The position numbers and the translations under genes were made by a program. 64,000 bases of DNA from Niallia circulans NBRC 13626 (lineage in GTDB: Bacteria; Bacillota; Bacilli; Bacillales; Cytobacillaceae): the NCBI RefSeq assembly GCF_001591585.1, contig NZ_BCVE01000003.1, positions 124,001 to 188,000 on the forward strand, read 5' to 3'. Below, in pieces: positions 29,463 to 38,983 of this stretch (the first letter of the stretch is position 1; every line of letters starts with the position of its first letter). The notes under the pieces are model-generated. The model saw only the letters and a program-made list of their open reading frames with translations, made no database searches and was not told the DNA's origin.

Positions 29463-30659
29463 ATGCCTAAAATTGAAATTAAAAATCTTACAAAAATATT
29501 TGGGGGAAACCCAAAAGAAGGGCTGAAAAGACTACAGGCTGGCGAAGATAAAACAAAAATACTGAAAGAAACTGGAATGACAATTGGTGTTGATAATGCC
29601 TCTTTCCAAGTAAAACAAGGAGAATTCTTTGTCATAATGGGATTATCCGGCAGTGGAAAATCTACTCTTATACGTCTTATTAACCGACTGATTGAGCCAA
29701 CTTCAGGTGAAGTGCTAATTGACGGGAAAAACATTACTACCATGAATAAAAAGGAACTTATTGATATACGACGTAAAAAGCTCAGCATGGTTTTTCAGAA
29801 TTTTGCGTTATTTCCAAATCGAACTGTGCAAGAAAATGTTGAATATGGTTTAGAAATCCAAGGACATCCGAAGAGTGATCGTTCAAAAAAGGCTATTAAA
29901 GCCATTCATGATGTTGGCCTAAAAGGCTATGAGGCAAGTTTCCCTCATCAACTTAGCGGCGGGATGCAGCAAAGGGTAGGTCTTGCTAGAGCATTAGCAA
30001 ATGATAGCGATATTCTTCTAATGGATGAAGCATTCAGTGCCTTAGATCCACTTATTCGCAAAGAAATGCAAGATGAACTTATCCGTTTACAAAACAAGCT
30101 AGGAAAAACAATTATTTTTATCACTCACGACTTAGATGAGGCTCTTAAGCTCGGTGATCGTATTGCCATCATGAAAAATGGCTCGATTGTACAGTTAGGG
30201 ACAGCTGAAGAAATTTTGGAAAATCCAGCGAATGACTATGTATCGACATTTGTAGAAGATGTTGATCGTTCGAAAGTGTTAGTTGCTGGTCAAATTATGA
30301 AACAGCCCGATCTTATTACCACTTGGAAAGATGGTCCAAGGATGGCCGTAAGAAAAATGGAAGAAGCCGGTCTATCCAGTATCTTCGTAGTAGATAAGGA
30401 TAAACAGCTAAAAGGCATTCTTACTATTGATGCTGCCATTAATGCCTATAAGGAAAATAAGTGGGTTGAAGACGTATTAGAACACGACTTCCATTCTACT
30501 ACATACGATACCCCATTAAATGATTTAATTGGAGTTGCGGCAGAATCAAAATTCCCTATTGCCGTTACAGAAAATAATAGATTGTTAGGAATCATCGTTC
30601 GAGTCTCTATATTGTCTGGACTAATTCTCGGAAAAGAACAAAAGGAGGCTATCATATGA
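29463..30659 (+). CDS. opuAA: Glycine betaine/proline betaine ABC transporter ATPase OpuAA
   Basis: A 398-residue ABC ATPase with a C-terminal CBS pair. It has the N-terminal extension typical of OpuA/ProV, Walker A GLSGSGKST (60-68), signature LSGGMQQRVGLARAL and Walker B ILLMDEAFSALD. Two CBS modules run from about residue 280 to 390 and sense ionic strength or nucleotide in this family. It powers osmoprotectant uptake. GAAGGAGAAGTG precedes ATG 29463. The stop overlaps the opuAB start (ATGA). Confidence 0.95.
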   Translation: MPKIEIKNLTKIFGGNPKEGLKRLQAGEDKTKILKETGMTIGVDNASFQVKQGEFFVIMGLSGSGKSTLIRLINRLIEPTSGEVLIDGKNITTMNKKELIDIRRKKLSMVFQNFALFPNRTVQENVEYGLEIQGHPKSDRSKKAIKAIHDVGLKGYEASFPHQLSGGMQQRVGLARALANDSDILLMDEAFSALDPLIRKEMQDELIRLQNKLGKTIIFITHDLDEALKLGDRIAIMKNGSIVQLGTAEEILENPANDYVSTFVEDVDRSKVLVAGQIMKQPDLITTWKDGPRMAVRKMEEAGLSSIFVVDKDKQLKGILTIDAAINAYKENKWVEDVLEHDFHSTTYDTPLNDLIGVAAESKFPIAVTENNRLLGIIVRVSILSGLILGKEQKEAII

Positions 30660-31486
30660 ACTACTTCTTCTTTCCATTAGAAAAATGGACAAATCAATTT
30701 GTAGACAATTGGCTGCTGCCGGTTTTAGGTGACTTTTTCAACTCCTTCAGCGGAGTGTTAAGCATATTTATAAATGCTGTCACCAATTTATTCACCTTTA
30801 TCCCTGCTGAAGTAATAGCAATCCTTTTAGCACTTTTAGCTTGGCGCCTTGCGGGAAAAGGAATAGCTCTTTTTACCATTATTGGTGCTCTTTACTTAGG
30901 TTCGGTAGGTCTATGGACAGGTGCTATGCAAACTCTATCTATTGTTATTGTAGCAACCTTTTTCTCCATTGTTGTTGGGGTTCCCTTAGGAATATTCACT
31001 GCTAAAAATCGAACATTGGATCATATTATCCGACCATTACTTGATTTCATGCAAACACTACCTAGTTTTGTGTATTTAATCCCTGCTATTCTACTCTTTG
31101 GTTTAGGAGAAGTTCCAGCTGTTATCTCTACCTTCGTTTTCGCTACTCCACCAGCAGTCCGTATGACAAGCTTGGCCATTAAACAAGTTCCCGCTGATAT
31201 CGTAGAAGCTGCTAAAGCTTTTGGTTCTACTTCTTGGCAGCTGCTCGTAAAAGTTCAGTTACCTAATGCTATTCCAACCATTATGGCTGGAATTAACCAA
31301 ACTATTATGTTGGCATTATCCATGGCTGTTATTGCATCTATGATTGGTTCTCCTGGACTAGGAAGCACTGTTTTATCCGGTATCTCTAGTGTAAATGTTG
31401 GATTAGGTCTTACCGGTGGACTTGGGATTGTTGTTCTCGCCATCATCCTGGATCGAATAACACAGGGATTAGGAAAAAAAGCATAA
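30656..31486 (+). CDS. opuAB: Glycine betaine ABC transporter permease OpuAB
   Basis: A 276-residue permease of the ProW/OpuAB type with six to seven helices. It has the family segment LDFMQTLPSFVYLIPAILLFG and the coupling loop DIVEAAKAFGSTSWQLLVKVQLP (EAA-type, near residue 185). It forms the channel for glycine betaine import with OpuAA. The 4-bp overlap with opuAA and AAAGGAGG inside its end give coupled translation. Confidence 0.95.
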   Translation: MNYFFFPLEKWTNQFVDNWLLPVLGDFFNSFSGVLSIFINAVTNLFTFIPAEVIAILLALLAWRLAGKGIALFTIIGALYLGSVGLWTGAMQTLSIVIVATFFSIVVGVPLGIFTAKNRTLDHIIRPLLDFMQTLPSFVYLIPAILLFGLGEVPAVISTFVFATPPAVRMTSLAIKQVPADIVEAAKAFGSTSWQLLVKVQLPNAIPTIMAGINQTIMLALSMAVIASMIGSPGLGSTVLSGISSVNVGLGLTGGLGIVVLAIILDRITQGLGKKA

Positions 31487-31534
31487 AAACAAACAATCTA
31501 CCAAATTAACAGGAGAAAGGAAGTATACGAATTT

Positions 31535-32407
31535 ATGAAAAAATTAAAACTTAGCTTTTTGATGTTATTACTATTCACTCTTTTAATTGGCTGTTCCTCC
31601 CAAAACCAAAATACAGGAGGTAGCGAGTCAGGAGATTCTAAAACTGTTACTTTCGGTGTTACTCCTTGGACTAGTACCATCCCGCCAACAAAAGTTGCTA
31701 AACTATTATTAGAAGATATGGGCTATACGGTTAAGGAGAAAAATGCAGATGCAGGCGGCGTTTATACAGGACTTTCCCGCGGTGACTTAGATGTATTTAT
31801 GGATGCTTGGCTGCCTGATATGCATGCAAATTATATGAATCGATACAAAAATCAATTAGAAGACTTAGCAGTCAGCTATAAAGAAGGGGAGCTTGGCTGG
31901 GTCATTCCCTCTAACATAGAGGGCATTGACAGTATCGAAGATTTAAAAGGAAAAGAAAATCTCTTTGGCGGAAAAGTGTACGGTATTGAAGAAGGTGCCG
32001 GAATGACCGTCACTTCTAAGGAAATGATTGAAGAATATGGATTAGATTTAGAATATGTTGCTTCTAGTGAAGGTGGCATGCTGGCACAAGCCTCTAAGTT
32101 TATCAAAAGTGGCGATCCTGTCCTTTTCTTAGGATGGCGCCCACATCCAATGTTTGTTGATTATGATTTAAAAGTATTGGAAGATCCAAAAGGTTTCTTT
32201 AAGACATCAGAAGTTCACGTAGTTGTAAATAATGGTCTAAAGGAAAAATCCCCTGAGGTTCATGAATTCCTAAGCAACTGGAGCATGCCTGTTGAAGATA
32301 TTGAAGAAATGATTGTTAAAATCGAAGATGGAGCTAATGAGGAAGAAGTTGCACAGGAATGGATCGATAATAATCAAGATAAGGTGAATGCTATGTTAGG
32401 GAAATAA
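31535..32407 (+). CDS. opuAC: Glycine betaine-binding lipoprotein OpuAC
   Basis: A 290-residue binding protein. The lipobox LIGC places the lipid anchor at Cys20. The mature part is of the OpuAC/ProX class II type, with aromatic residues suited to cage a quaternary ammonium group (for example FGVTPWTST, MDAWLPDMH, FLGWRPHPMF). It delivers glycine betaine or proline betaine to OpuAB. GAGAAAGGAAG precedes the ATG, and a strong terminator follows. Confidence 0.95.
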   Translation: MKKLKLSFLMLLLFTLLIGCSSQNQNTGGSESGDSKTVTFGVTPWTSTIPPTKVAKLLLEDMGYTVKEKNADAGGVYTGLSRGDLDVFMDAWLPDMHANYMNRYKNQLEDLAVSYKEGELGWVIPSNIEGIDSIEDLKGKENLFGGKVYGIEEGAGMTVTSKEMIEEYGLDLEYVASSEGGMLAQASKFIKSGDPVLFLGWRPHPMFVDYDLKVLEDPKGFFKTSEVHVVVNNGLKEKSPEVHEFLSNWSMPVEDIEEMIVKIEDGANEEEVAQEWIDNNQDKVNAMLGK

Positions 32408-32449
32408 ATGATGAAGCGGTTGGGACACAAGTATTCCAACCAATATAAG

Positions 32450-32513
32450 CCCTGGACAATTATATGGAGATTCTTATGCGATCTTCATATAATTGTCCAG
32501 GGTTTTTTTTTGG
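32450..32513 (+). terminator. Terminator of the opuA operon
   Basis: CCCTGGACAATTATATG and CATATAATTGTCCAGGG form a long near-perfect stem followed by nine Ts, about 43 bp after opuAC. Confidence 0.95.
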
Positions 32514-32604
32514 AAAGAGGATTGATGGTAATTGCTATCCACAGCGCTAGCACCGATCCGCTTCGTTATTACATTCCTATGGGAAATGACAGAAGTAGAT
32601 CCAA

Positions 32605-34173
32605 TCAATTACTATCTAATCCCTCATAACGGAAGTATGCAAAATCAGCGTATGTACTTGCTTTTTTATCCATATCGTGGACTGCTATCCCAATGAAATT
32701 TCCGGTAAATCCCCCTGCCAAAAATAGGAGGTCTTGGCTGCTGGTTACTTCTCGCCAAGAATGTTCTTCATCTGAACGAAAGTAAAAGTTTCCTCTCGCT
32801 CCGTTTCCACTAACCTTTAGCTGCACTTCTCCTGCAGTAATAGTTATGATGGCCGGATCTAGTTGAAATTGTCCATTTTCGCAACGCATAAAGCGAAGAA
32901 CTCGGCCTCTTTCTTCATCAAATGTCACGTAAGCATATAGATAATTGCTATCATTTAAATAAAGCATGAGACCAGCCATTTGATTAAAGGTAGTAGGGTG
33001 AAATTCTACGCTTGTTTCGGCCTGAAAGTGAAAGTCTTTTTGACGAATGGCAAGAATATGATGCTCGAACAAGGACTGAATGGATTCCCCTGCAAACATA
33101 CGTAAATAATTAGATCTACTTGTTAAATCACACCAAGAGTCATCTGCTAAAATACGTAAAGTATTCCACTCTTTTTTTAAAGGGCCTGTAAAGTCATCCT
33201 CGAAATCAGTATTGTTTTGAAAAATTACTTGTTCGCGCGTAACAATTTCAGTCAACAAGCTGGGTCCATTTGTACCAGATGAAAGGCGAAGCCAGCCGTC
33301 CTCTGTCCAATAAACCTCTTCTATCGCTGTTTCTCTTCCTAGTATCGCGGCTTTATTTTGTAATGGTCTAGTACATAAATAAACCATATACCAATTTCCA
33401 AGGGACGTCTGCACGATACTTCCATGTCCTGAACATTGGAGCGATGACTCAGGTTTATCACTTGCTGTAAGCATAGGATATTCTGGATCTAATTCATAGG
33501 GTCCTGTTATTACCTTTGAGCGGCAGACAGTTACTGAATGCCCTTTCCCAGTCCCTCCTTCTGCCGTTATTAAGTAGTAATAGTCTCCATAGTAATAGAG
33601 ATGAGGAGCTTCCGTTTTAGCTAATTCTGTCCCATCAAATAGTTTATAAACAGGTCCAATCAGCGTTTGATTCTTAGCATCATATTCCTGCATGACAATA
33701 CCTGCTGATTTATTTCCTGTTATCATGCGATAATCCCAAATTTCATTTAACAGCCATTTACGTCCATCTTTATCATGAAATAAGGATGGGTCAAATCCAC
33801 TGCTGTTTAGATATACAGGACTTGACCAAGGACCATTTATATTTGGCGCGGTAATCAAATAGTTATGACAATCCTTAAATGGTCTTTTTGTACTTTTAAC
33901 ATCTGTATAAATTAGGTAGAACAGCCCCTCTGAATAACTAATTTGCGGAGCCCATATGCTTCCATTTTGTGGATTGCCTCTTAAATCAACTTGATTCGTA
34001 ATAATATCTGTTTCGTGTTCCCAATTTACTAAATCATTAGACTGATAGATTCGTACTCCTGGCAGCCATTCAAAAGAGGAAACAGCAATATAATAAGTGT
34101 CATCTACTCTTAAAATATTGGGATCTGGATTAAACCCCCGTAAAATAGGATTTTTTATAGTGGTTCGATACAT
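32605..34173 (-). CDS. GH43 glycosidase (beta-xylosidase/arabinofuranosidase type)
   Basis: A 522-residue two-domain enzyme like B. subtilis XynB. An N-terminal five-bladed propeller (about 1-315) has the catalytic base Asp in GFNPDPNI (near residue 17) and the acid Glu in LAKTEAPHLYYY (near 195). A C-terminal beta-sandwich follows with FHPTTFNQMAGLMLYLND. There is no signal peptide, so it acts on imported oligosaccharides. The pectin operon context suggests removal of arabinose or xylose side chains. The start ATG 34173 behind AAGGAGAAGG lies inside the end of the DUF4064 gene (44-bp overlap). It is last in the operon. Confidence 0.9.
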   Translation of the reverse strand: MYRTTIKNPILRGFNPDPNILRVDDTYYIAVSSFEWLPGVRIYQSNDLVNWEHETDIITNQVDLRGNPQNGSIWAPQISYSEGLFYLIYTDVKSTKRPFKDCHNYLITAPNINGPWSSPVYLNSSGFDPSLFHDKDGRKWLLNEIWDYRMITGNKSAGIVMQEYDAKNQTLIGPVYKLFDGTELAKTEAPHLYYYGDYYYLITAEGGTGKGHSVTVCRSKVITGPYELDPEYPMLTASDKPESSLQCSGHGSIVQTSLGNWYMVYLCTRPLQNKAAILGRETAIEEVYWTEDGWLRLSSGTNGPSLLTEIVTREQVIFQNNTDFEDDFTGPLKKEWNTLRILADDSWCDLTSRSNYLRMFAGESIQSLFEHHILAIRQKDFHFQAETSVEFHPTTFNQMAGLMLYLNDSNYLYAYVTFDEERGRVLRFMRCENGQFQLDPAIITITAGEVQLKVSGNGARGNFYFRSDEEHSWREVTSSQDLLFLAGGFTGNFIGIAVHDMDKKASTYADFAYFRYEGLDSN

Positions 34174-34597
34174 AACCTTCTCCTTTCTGACTCACATTAA
34201 CTCCTTTTCGCAACAAACATAACGTTCCTGCTAAAAAAAAGAGAAAGGCGATAGGAAAAGCAATAAACTGGGTACCTATCAATGTTGAAAATCCAGCAAC
34301 GAGATAGAGTACTCCAGCCCATCTCGGATGTCGATTTCTCCAGATGAAAGCTGTCGCAACTATAACAAATGCTAGGACAAGTACTAGTGTAATACCGAAC
34401 CATATAGCTAAGACATTCATGGCTTCTAAACTATCCTGCATCTCACCGAAAGAGACACCTTCCTGCAGAATAGGAAACACTGTTTCTTTATATGTTTCTG
34501 TATCCATAGAGGTCATTGTTAGTGAAAATCCTCCTAGAAATAGGACACATAACACCATTCCTGCCATCCCAATTATTACTTCCCATTTCCGTTTCAT
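34130..34597 (-). CDS. DUF4064 membrane protein
   Basis: A 155-residue protein with four hydrophobic segments (about 8-28, 65-90, 95-110 and 112-130) and an extracellular loop after the first. It fits the DUF4064 family of small Firmicutes membrane proteins with no known function. It is embedded in the pectin operon between the pectinesterase and GH43 genes, overlapping the latter by 44 bp. This suggests co-translation, but a link to pectin use is only contextual. Its last 15 residues lie in the overlap and may be an unconserved extension. Confidence 0.75.
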   Translation of the reverse strand: MKRKWEVIIGMAGMVLCVLFLGGFSLTMTSMDTETYKETVFPILQEGVSFGEMQDSLEAMNVLAIWFGITLVLVLAFVIVATAFIWRNRHPRWAGVLYLVAGFSTLIGTQFIAFPIAFLFFLAGTLCLLRKGVNVSQKGEGYVSNHYKKSYFTGV

Positions 34598-34622
34598 TTC
34601 CCTCGTTCCCTTCTCCTAGTCT

Positions 34623-35483
34623 CTACCTGTAGTAATTTTCTATTTCCCGAAATGTTACTGTTTCTCGATTCTCCTTCTTTCCCCAATCGTCCCATTTATC
34701 CGAGTGAATATGAGTCCCTATTCTACATTGAGAAAAGGTTACATTGGCGTATGGTCTCCACGGCCGCCCTAAAAAGACATTTGTTACATCCTTATCTGCT
34801 GTTAAATAGCAACAAGAAAATAGGAAGCCATTTTTCCCGGTTGCAGTACTTGCTGCCGTAATATATCCTGGCAGGTTGTTAGGCCGTTTAAGAGATTTCA
34901 ATTCACATTCTTCAAACTTTGCTTCTCCTCCACCAAATATATAATCAACGGTTCCTTCAATAGAACAATGGATAAAGGTTGTTATATTGTTCTGAAAATT
35001 ATTTTTTATTTCTGGAGTTGTAAAAGGAGTTCCATCCTTTTGTACATCTGGCAATGGACCGAGACAAACGGTATCTTGGTACCCTTTTATGGAACAATTT
35101 TTAAAGCTAACTTTGTTTCCTTCATTATATAAAGCAACTGCTTGCCCCACTATTTCTCCCGGCCCCGAATTATTTATGATTTCGATATTTTCTATCCAGA
35201 TATTCTCTCCATTGATAAAAAGAGTCGCTGTTTGAAAAGTACCAATTTCACAACCAAACTCATCCAATTGCCGTGCATATTTATTTCCAATAATTCTGAC
35301 CGTCCCTATTCCAAACAACTTGCGATTTGATTGATAAAGAAGGATATTTTCATAGTAATCTCCACCTAGGATGATGAATGTAACAGGTCTCTCGATATTG
35401 GAACAATGCATAATGGCTTCTTGAATACTCGTAAAATCACAATCATTGCCTTTCCCAATGACAAATTGAAGTTCATTTTTCAT
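34623..35483 (-). CDS. Pectinesterase (CE8), intracellular
   Basis: A 286-residue right-handed beta-helix enzyme. All CE8 motifs are present: GGDYYENI, QAVAL, GYQDTV with the acid Asp, VDYIFGGGEAKFEE with the nucleophile Asp, and LGRPWRPYANV with the substrate-binding Arg. It removes methyl groups from pectin. I chose ATG 35483, which overlaps the stop of the upstream hydrolase as ATGA; the frame runs on to 35567 without a ribosome site. No signal peptide is visible, unlike most pectinesterases. It is therefore likely to act on imported methylated oligogalacturonides, like the E. coli and Dickeya oligomer-specific types. Confidence 0.9.
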   Translation of the reverse strand: MKNELQFVIGKGNDCDFTSIQEAIMHCSNIERPVTFIILGGDYYENILLYQSNRKLFGIGTVRIIGNKYARQLDEFGCEIGTFQTATLFINGENIWIENIEIINNSGPGEIVGQAVALYNEGNKVSFKNCSIKGYQDTVCLGPLPDVQKDGTPFTTPEIKNNFQNNITTFIHCSIEGTVDYIFGGGEAKFEECELKSLKRPNNLPGYITAASTATGKNGFLFSCCYLTADKDVTNVFLGRPWRPYANVTFSQCRIGTHIHSDKWDDWGKKENRETVTFREIENYYR

Positions 35484-36376
35484 AAATGCTTCTGCAAAAA
35501 GTTTTCCCATTGCTTTCTCATTTCCTTTGTCTCTTGATGACCGCCAGTTACAATTTGGCTGTTCCACTGATTTTTTGCATCATATTTTCCATATATTTTT
35601 CCTAATTCCTCATCTAGCAGCATTACGCCTTCCAGCGGACACATGCGGTCATCTTTTCCAACAAGACTCAAGCGCGGTCTTGGGACAATTAACGATTGTA
35701 CAGCTAAAGTAGAAAACTGCTTTAAAAAGCCTGGCACATAATAATAAAAACCATGATGATCTAGCCCCCGTTTCTGCCTTAATGTTTCTATATGTACCTG
35801 TGCGGCTATATCTACGGTTACTTTTATACGCTCATCTAGTGCTGCCATCCACCAGCTCATAAGGCCTCCCATTGACATTCCAATCGTCGCTACTCTGTTT
35901 TGGTCGATATCTGGCCGGTCTACAAGATAATCTAGAAAAGCAATATTATCAAAGATCCGCATCCCCCATAGCGATCTTCCATCTAATAACATTTCTTTAA
36001 CTAATTCACTCTCTAATTTACCTTTCCGCTCATTAAATCCCCACATATCAATGGATCCAACGGCATATCCTAAAGTCGTTATAGCCTCGACAAAAGAGGG
36101 AGATTGTAAATAACTGTTACTTATTAACAGCTCTTCTTTTCCTTGATCGAAATTCCCTCCATGTGAATGATTAAAAAGGACGATAGGCAGTGGACCTTCC
36201 TTGTTTAGAGGTTTAGCAACATAAGCGGGTACGGATTCCTCCTCATTTAATTGCAGCATGAGGCTTTCTAATACATAGTTATCCTTCTCTTCTCTCCTTA
36301 TTAGCTGCACCTTCCTATCCTTTGCATGTGGATAATCCCCTAATAACTCGATTAGCCTTTTTCGCTGTTTTTCCAC
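35480..36376 (-). CDS. Alpha/beta hydrolase, dienelactone hydrolase/esterase-like
   Basis: A 298-residue alpha/beta hydrolase. The nucleophile elbow is GMSMGG (Ser near residue 168), the oxyanion segment is LFNHSHGG, an acid Asp lies probably in LVGKDDRMCP, and a late His is in TGGHQETKEMR. It is cytoplasmic. The relatives in pectin loci are esterases or acetyl hydrolases, so removal of acetyl groups from pectic oligomers is plausible but inferred. It follows the GH28 gene with no gap and overlaps the pectinesterase gene by 4 bp, so the three are coupled. Confidence 0.75.
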   Translation of the reverse strand: MEKQRKRLIELLGDYPHAKDRKVQLIRREEKDNYVLESLMLQLNEEESVPAYVAKPLNKEGPLPIVLFNHSHGGNFDQGKEELLISNSYLQSPSFVEAITTLGYAVGSIDMWGFNERKGKLESELVKEMLLDGRSLWGMRIFDNIAFLDYLVDRPDIDQNRVATIGMSMGGLMSWWMAALDERIKVTVDIAAQVHIETLRQKRGLDHHGFYYYVPGFLKQFSTLAVQSLIVPRPRLSLVGKDDRMCPLEGVMLLDEELGKIYGKYDAKNQWNSQIVTGGHQETKEMRKQWENFLQKHL

Positions 36377-37708
36377 TTATGCCTTCACTTCCTTTAAAAG
36401 CGCTTCTTCCTTCTTTGTATTTTTAGACTTACAGTTTATTAACTCGATATCCTCACAATTTTCTAGAAAAAAAGCTGGACCTTCATGGTTTTCAATCGTC
36501 ACCCGGTTAAATAAAATATCCTTTGCAAAGCCTACATAAAAGCCCCGGTTATTCATATCTTCTATGCCTGCCATCATTGCTGGTTTTCCAGGAATCGCAT
36601 CTACCGCCAATGAAATATCCACTTGATTAAAAGTTAGTTCTGATATATATTGCTCGGCTAAACCGTATATGAATCCGGCTGCAGCATGAACATTCCTAGC
36701 CGTTATATTGGCAAAATGAATGCGCCTAAACATCGGAGTCTCATTAGTTACTGGGTAAGGATTTTTATCCCATACGTATTTTTCCTTTCCTTTAGGACCA
36801 CAGAAATAATATAAATTTAAAATGAACGGACAAATTACACCTTCCATTACGATATTACTTACACGAATATCTTCAACGACTCCTCCACGCCCTCGTCTAG
36901 ACTTCAGCCGAATGCCACGATCTGTATCTTGAAAGACACAGTTACTAATGGTGACATTTCGGATATTACCGCTCATCTCACTGCCAAGCACTACTCCTCC
37001 ATGTCCATGAACCATGGTACAATTTGTAATCGTTATATTTTCACAAGCTACTCGCTCTGCCGTATCCTCTGTTCCTGCCTTAATCGCAATACAATCGTCC
37101 CCTACATCAATATGACAATTACTGATTCTAACATTCATGCAGGATTCTGGATCAATGCCATCTGTATTTGGTGAATCTTGCGGATTATGGATTTTTATAT
37201 TATCGATCGTAATGTTGTTACTGCATATGGGGTTAACCGTCCAACTTGGAGAATTTATTAAGGTCACATCTTTAATCGATACGTTTTCACAACCATCTAG
37301 GCTAATCAATTTTGGCCGCGGATAAAGCAGCTTCTCTCGCTCATTTCGAAAAAGATGCCACCATTTCTCTCCATTTCCGTCAATGGTTCCAAAGCCAGTA
37401 ATCGCAATATGCCGGCTATTTTCTGCGTATAAGCATGAAGCATATACTTCTCTAGCGACACCTTCCCATCTAGATGTAACAACGAAATAGTCCGCTTGCT
37501 GATCAGAGAATTTCAATACTGCTCCTGCGGCTAAATGAAGTTCAATATGATCCTTTAAAAAAAGCGCACCTGTCAGAAACTCACCTGGCGGGATAACAAT
37601 TCTGCCTCCTCCATTTTCATATGCCTTATCTATCGCCTTCTGAATCGACTCTGTACATATACTCCCATCATTCTCTGCACCGAATTCAGTGATAATATAA
37701 TCGCTCAT
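36377..37708 (-). CDS. GH28 polygalacturonase/rhamnogalacturonase-type glycosidase
   Basis: A 443-residue right-handed beta-helix enzyme with all GH28 signatures in order: NTDGID, GDDCIAIKAG (the two catalytic Asp), VHGHGGVVLGSE and the RIK-like IRLKSR. It hydrolyses galacturonan or rhamnogalacturonan chains. There is no signal peptide, and the length fits the intracellular exo-type enzymes. AAGGAG lies before ATG 37708, which is 12 bp after the GH105 stop. The gene ends directly against the next start. Exo-action on imported oligogalacturonides is the likeliest role. Confidence 0.9.
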   Translation of the reverse strand: MSDYIITEFGAENDGSICTESIQKAIDKAYENGGGRIVIPPGEFLTGALFLKDHIELHLAAGAVLKFSDQQADYFVVTSRWEGVAREVYASCLYAENSRHIAITGFGTIDGNGEKWWHLFRNEREKLLYPRPKLISLDGCENVSIKDVTLINSPSWTVNPICSNNITIDNIKIHNPQDSPNTDGIDPESCMNVRISNCHIDVGDDCIAIKAGTEDTAERVACENITITNCTMVHGHGGVVLGSEMSGNIRNVTISNCVFQDTDRGIRLKSRRGRGGVVEDIRVSNIVMEGVICPFILNLYYFCGPKGKEKYVWDKNPYPVTNETPMFRRIHFANITARNVHAAAGFIYGLAEQYISELTFNQVDISLAVDAIPGKPAMMAGIEDMNNRGFYVGFAKDILFNRVTIENHEGPAFFLENCEDIELINCKSKNTKKEEALLKEVKA

Positions 37709-37720
37709 TTTATAATCTCC

Positions 37721-38842
37721 TTATTCGTTAATAACTTCCTCCACTTCCACTAATGCCTGTAAAAAGGCCCCTAAGCCTTTTTGGTCATTGCAAATAATTG
37801 GTTCACTAATATAATAGGTATAAGTTCCGTCTCGTTTGTCAGCTCCGCCAAGTCCTGCTACCTGACAATTTTTATTTAAATTGACCCATCCCTCTTTTGT
37901 CAGCAAAACAAATTCATCTAATAATCCTTGATAGCCTTTCTTTAACGGATGCAGCCATTCTTGTTTTTCTAGAACTCCAAGGCGTATCCCTTTTGCAATA
38001 GAACATACGTACATACTGCTTGCAGACGCCTCCAAATAATTTCCCTTTTCCCCTTGCTTATCGACTACCTGATACCAAACACCCTTTTCCTTATCCTGAT
38101 AGTTTAGTAATGCTGCCAATGTATTCTTAAGAATTTTTTCTAAAAAAGGGCGATCAGGTGTATCCTTTGGAATAATTTCTAATGTATCTACTAATGCCAT
38201 GACATACCATCCCATGGCTCTTCCCCAAAAATTCTCTGATAGTCCTGTCTCTTTATTAGCCCATGGCTGGACTTTCTTCTCATCCCATGCATGATAAAGA
38301 AGCCCTGTCTTTTCATCTAATAAGTGTTGATAACTGATTTTGAATTGGTGAAGTATATCGTCAAGACCTTCTCCATCTCGATATTCCATTTGATATTGCG
38401 CATAGAATGGCGCCCCCATATATAAGCCATCCAGCCAAATCTGATACGGATAAATTTGCTTATGCCAAAAAACACCTTCTGATGTTCTTGGATGCAGCTC
38501 TAATTGGGATTTCAATAAATCGGCTGCTTGCCGATACTTTTCCTCTCCCGTTTGTTTAAAAAGTTGAAATAGTAATTTTCCATTGTTAATATGGTCAATA
38601 TTAAATTCTGATACTTCATATCCTTTAATCGTTCCATCCGGTTGAACAAAATAATCGAGATTTTCTTTTATAAAATGCAAATATTTCTCCTTGCCTGTTC
38701 GTTTCCAAAGGTTTTCAAACCCTTTTAAAACAACTCCATAATCATAAGACCATTTTCCGTTATAGCCTCTATCTTCATATAATCGTGGAAGTCTTTCCAT
38801 AATGGATTGTGCTGTTCTCTCTGACCAACTCATTTCTGCCAT
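37721..38842 (-). CDS. GH105 unsaturated rhamnogalacturonyl hydrolase (YteR/YesR type)
   Basis: A 373-residue (alpha/alpha)6-barrel protein. The likely catalytic Asp (about residue 138) is in YQIWLDGLYMGAPF, and the family segment ENFWGRAMGWYVMALVD is intact. It removes the unsaturated uronic acid left by pectate or rhamnogalacturonan lyases from oligomer ends. It has no signal peptide. GGGAG lies 9 nt before ATG 38842. A terminator separates it from the binding lipoprotein upstream, so it depends on read-through or its own promoter. Confidence 0.9.
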   Translation of the reverse strand: MAEMSWSERTAQSIMERLPRLYEDRGYNGKWSYDYGVVLKGFENLWKRTGKEKYLHFIKENLDYFVQPDGTIKGYEVSEFNIDHINNGKLLFQLFKQTGEEKYRQAADLLKSQLELHPRTSEGVFWHKQIYPYQIWLDGLYMGAPFYAQYQMEYRDGEGLDDILHQFKISYQHLLDEKTGLLYHAWDEKKVQPWANKETGLSENFWGRAMGWYVMALVDTLEIIPKDTPDRPFLEKILKNTLAALLNYQDKEKGVWYQVVDKQGEKGNYLEASASSMYVCSIAKGIRLGVLEKQEWLHPLKKGYQGLLDEFVLLTKEGWVNLNKNCQVAGLGGADKRDGTYTYYISEPIICNDQKGLGAFLQALVEVEEVINE

Positions 38843-38929
38843 TCTTATATTCTCCCATCCTATTTAGATTCTTTATAAAGCCTCTTCATGAAGATTGTTG
38901 CTTGCCTTATAAAAATCTTGTTTTTAAAT

Positions 38930-38976
38930 TTTTTAAGGTGAGTGTCTAGCCGAAATCTGCTTTCCCCTCACCTTTA
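38930..38976 (-). terminator. Terminator after the sugar-binding lipoprotein gene
   Basis: On the minus strand AAGGTGAG and CTCACCTT pair across a 24-nt loop, then TTAAAAAATTT follows. It lies 9 bp past the stop and may be partial. Confidence 0.6.
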
Positions 38977-38983
38977 TTCAAAA

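Noticed and set aside
32408-32629. 73-codon ORF directly after opuAC
   Set aside because: It spans the long opuA terminator hairpin and its T-run, so it cannot be a normal gene.
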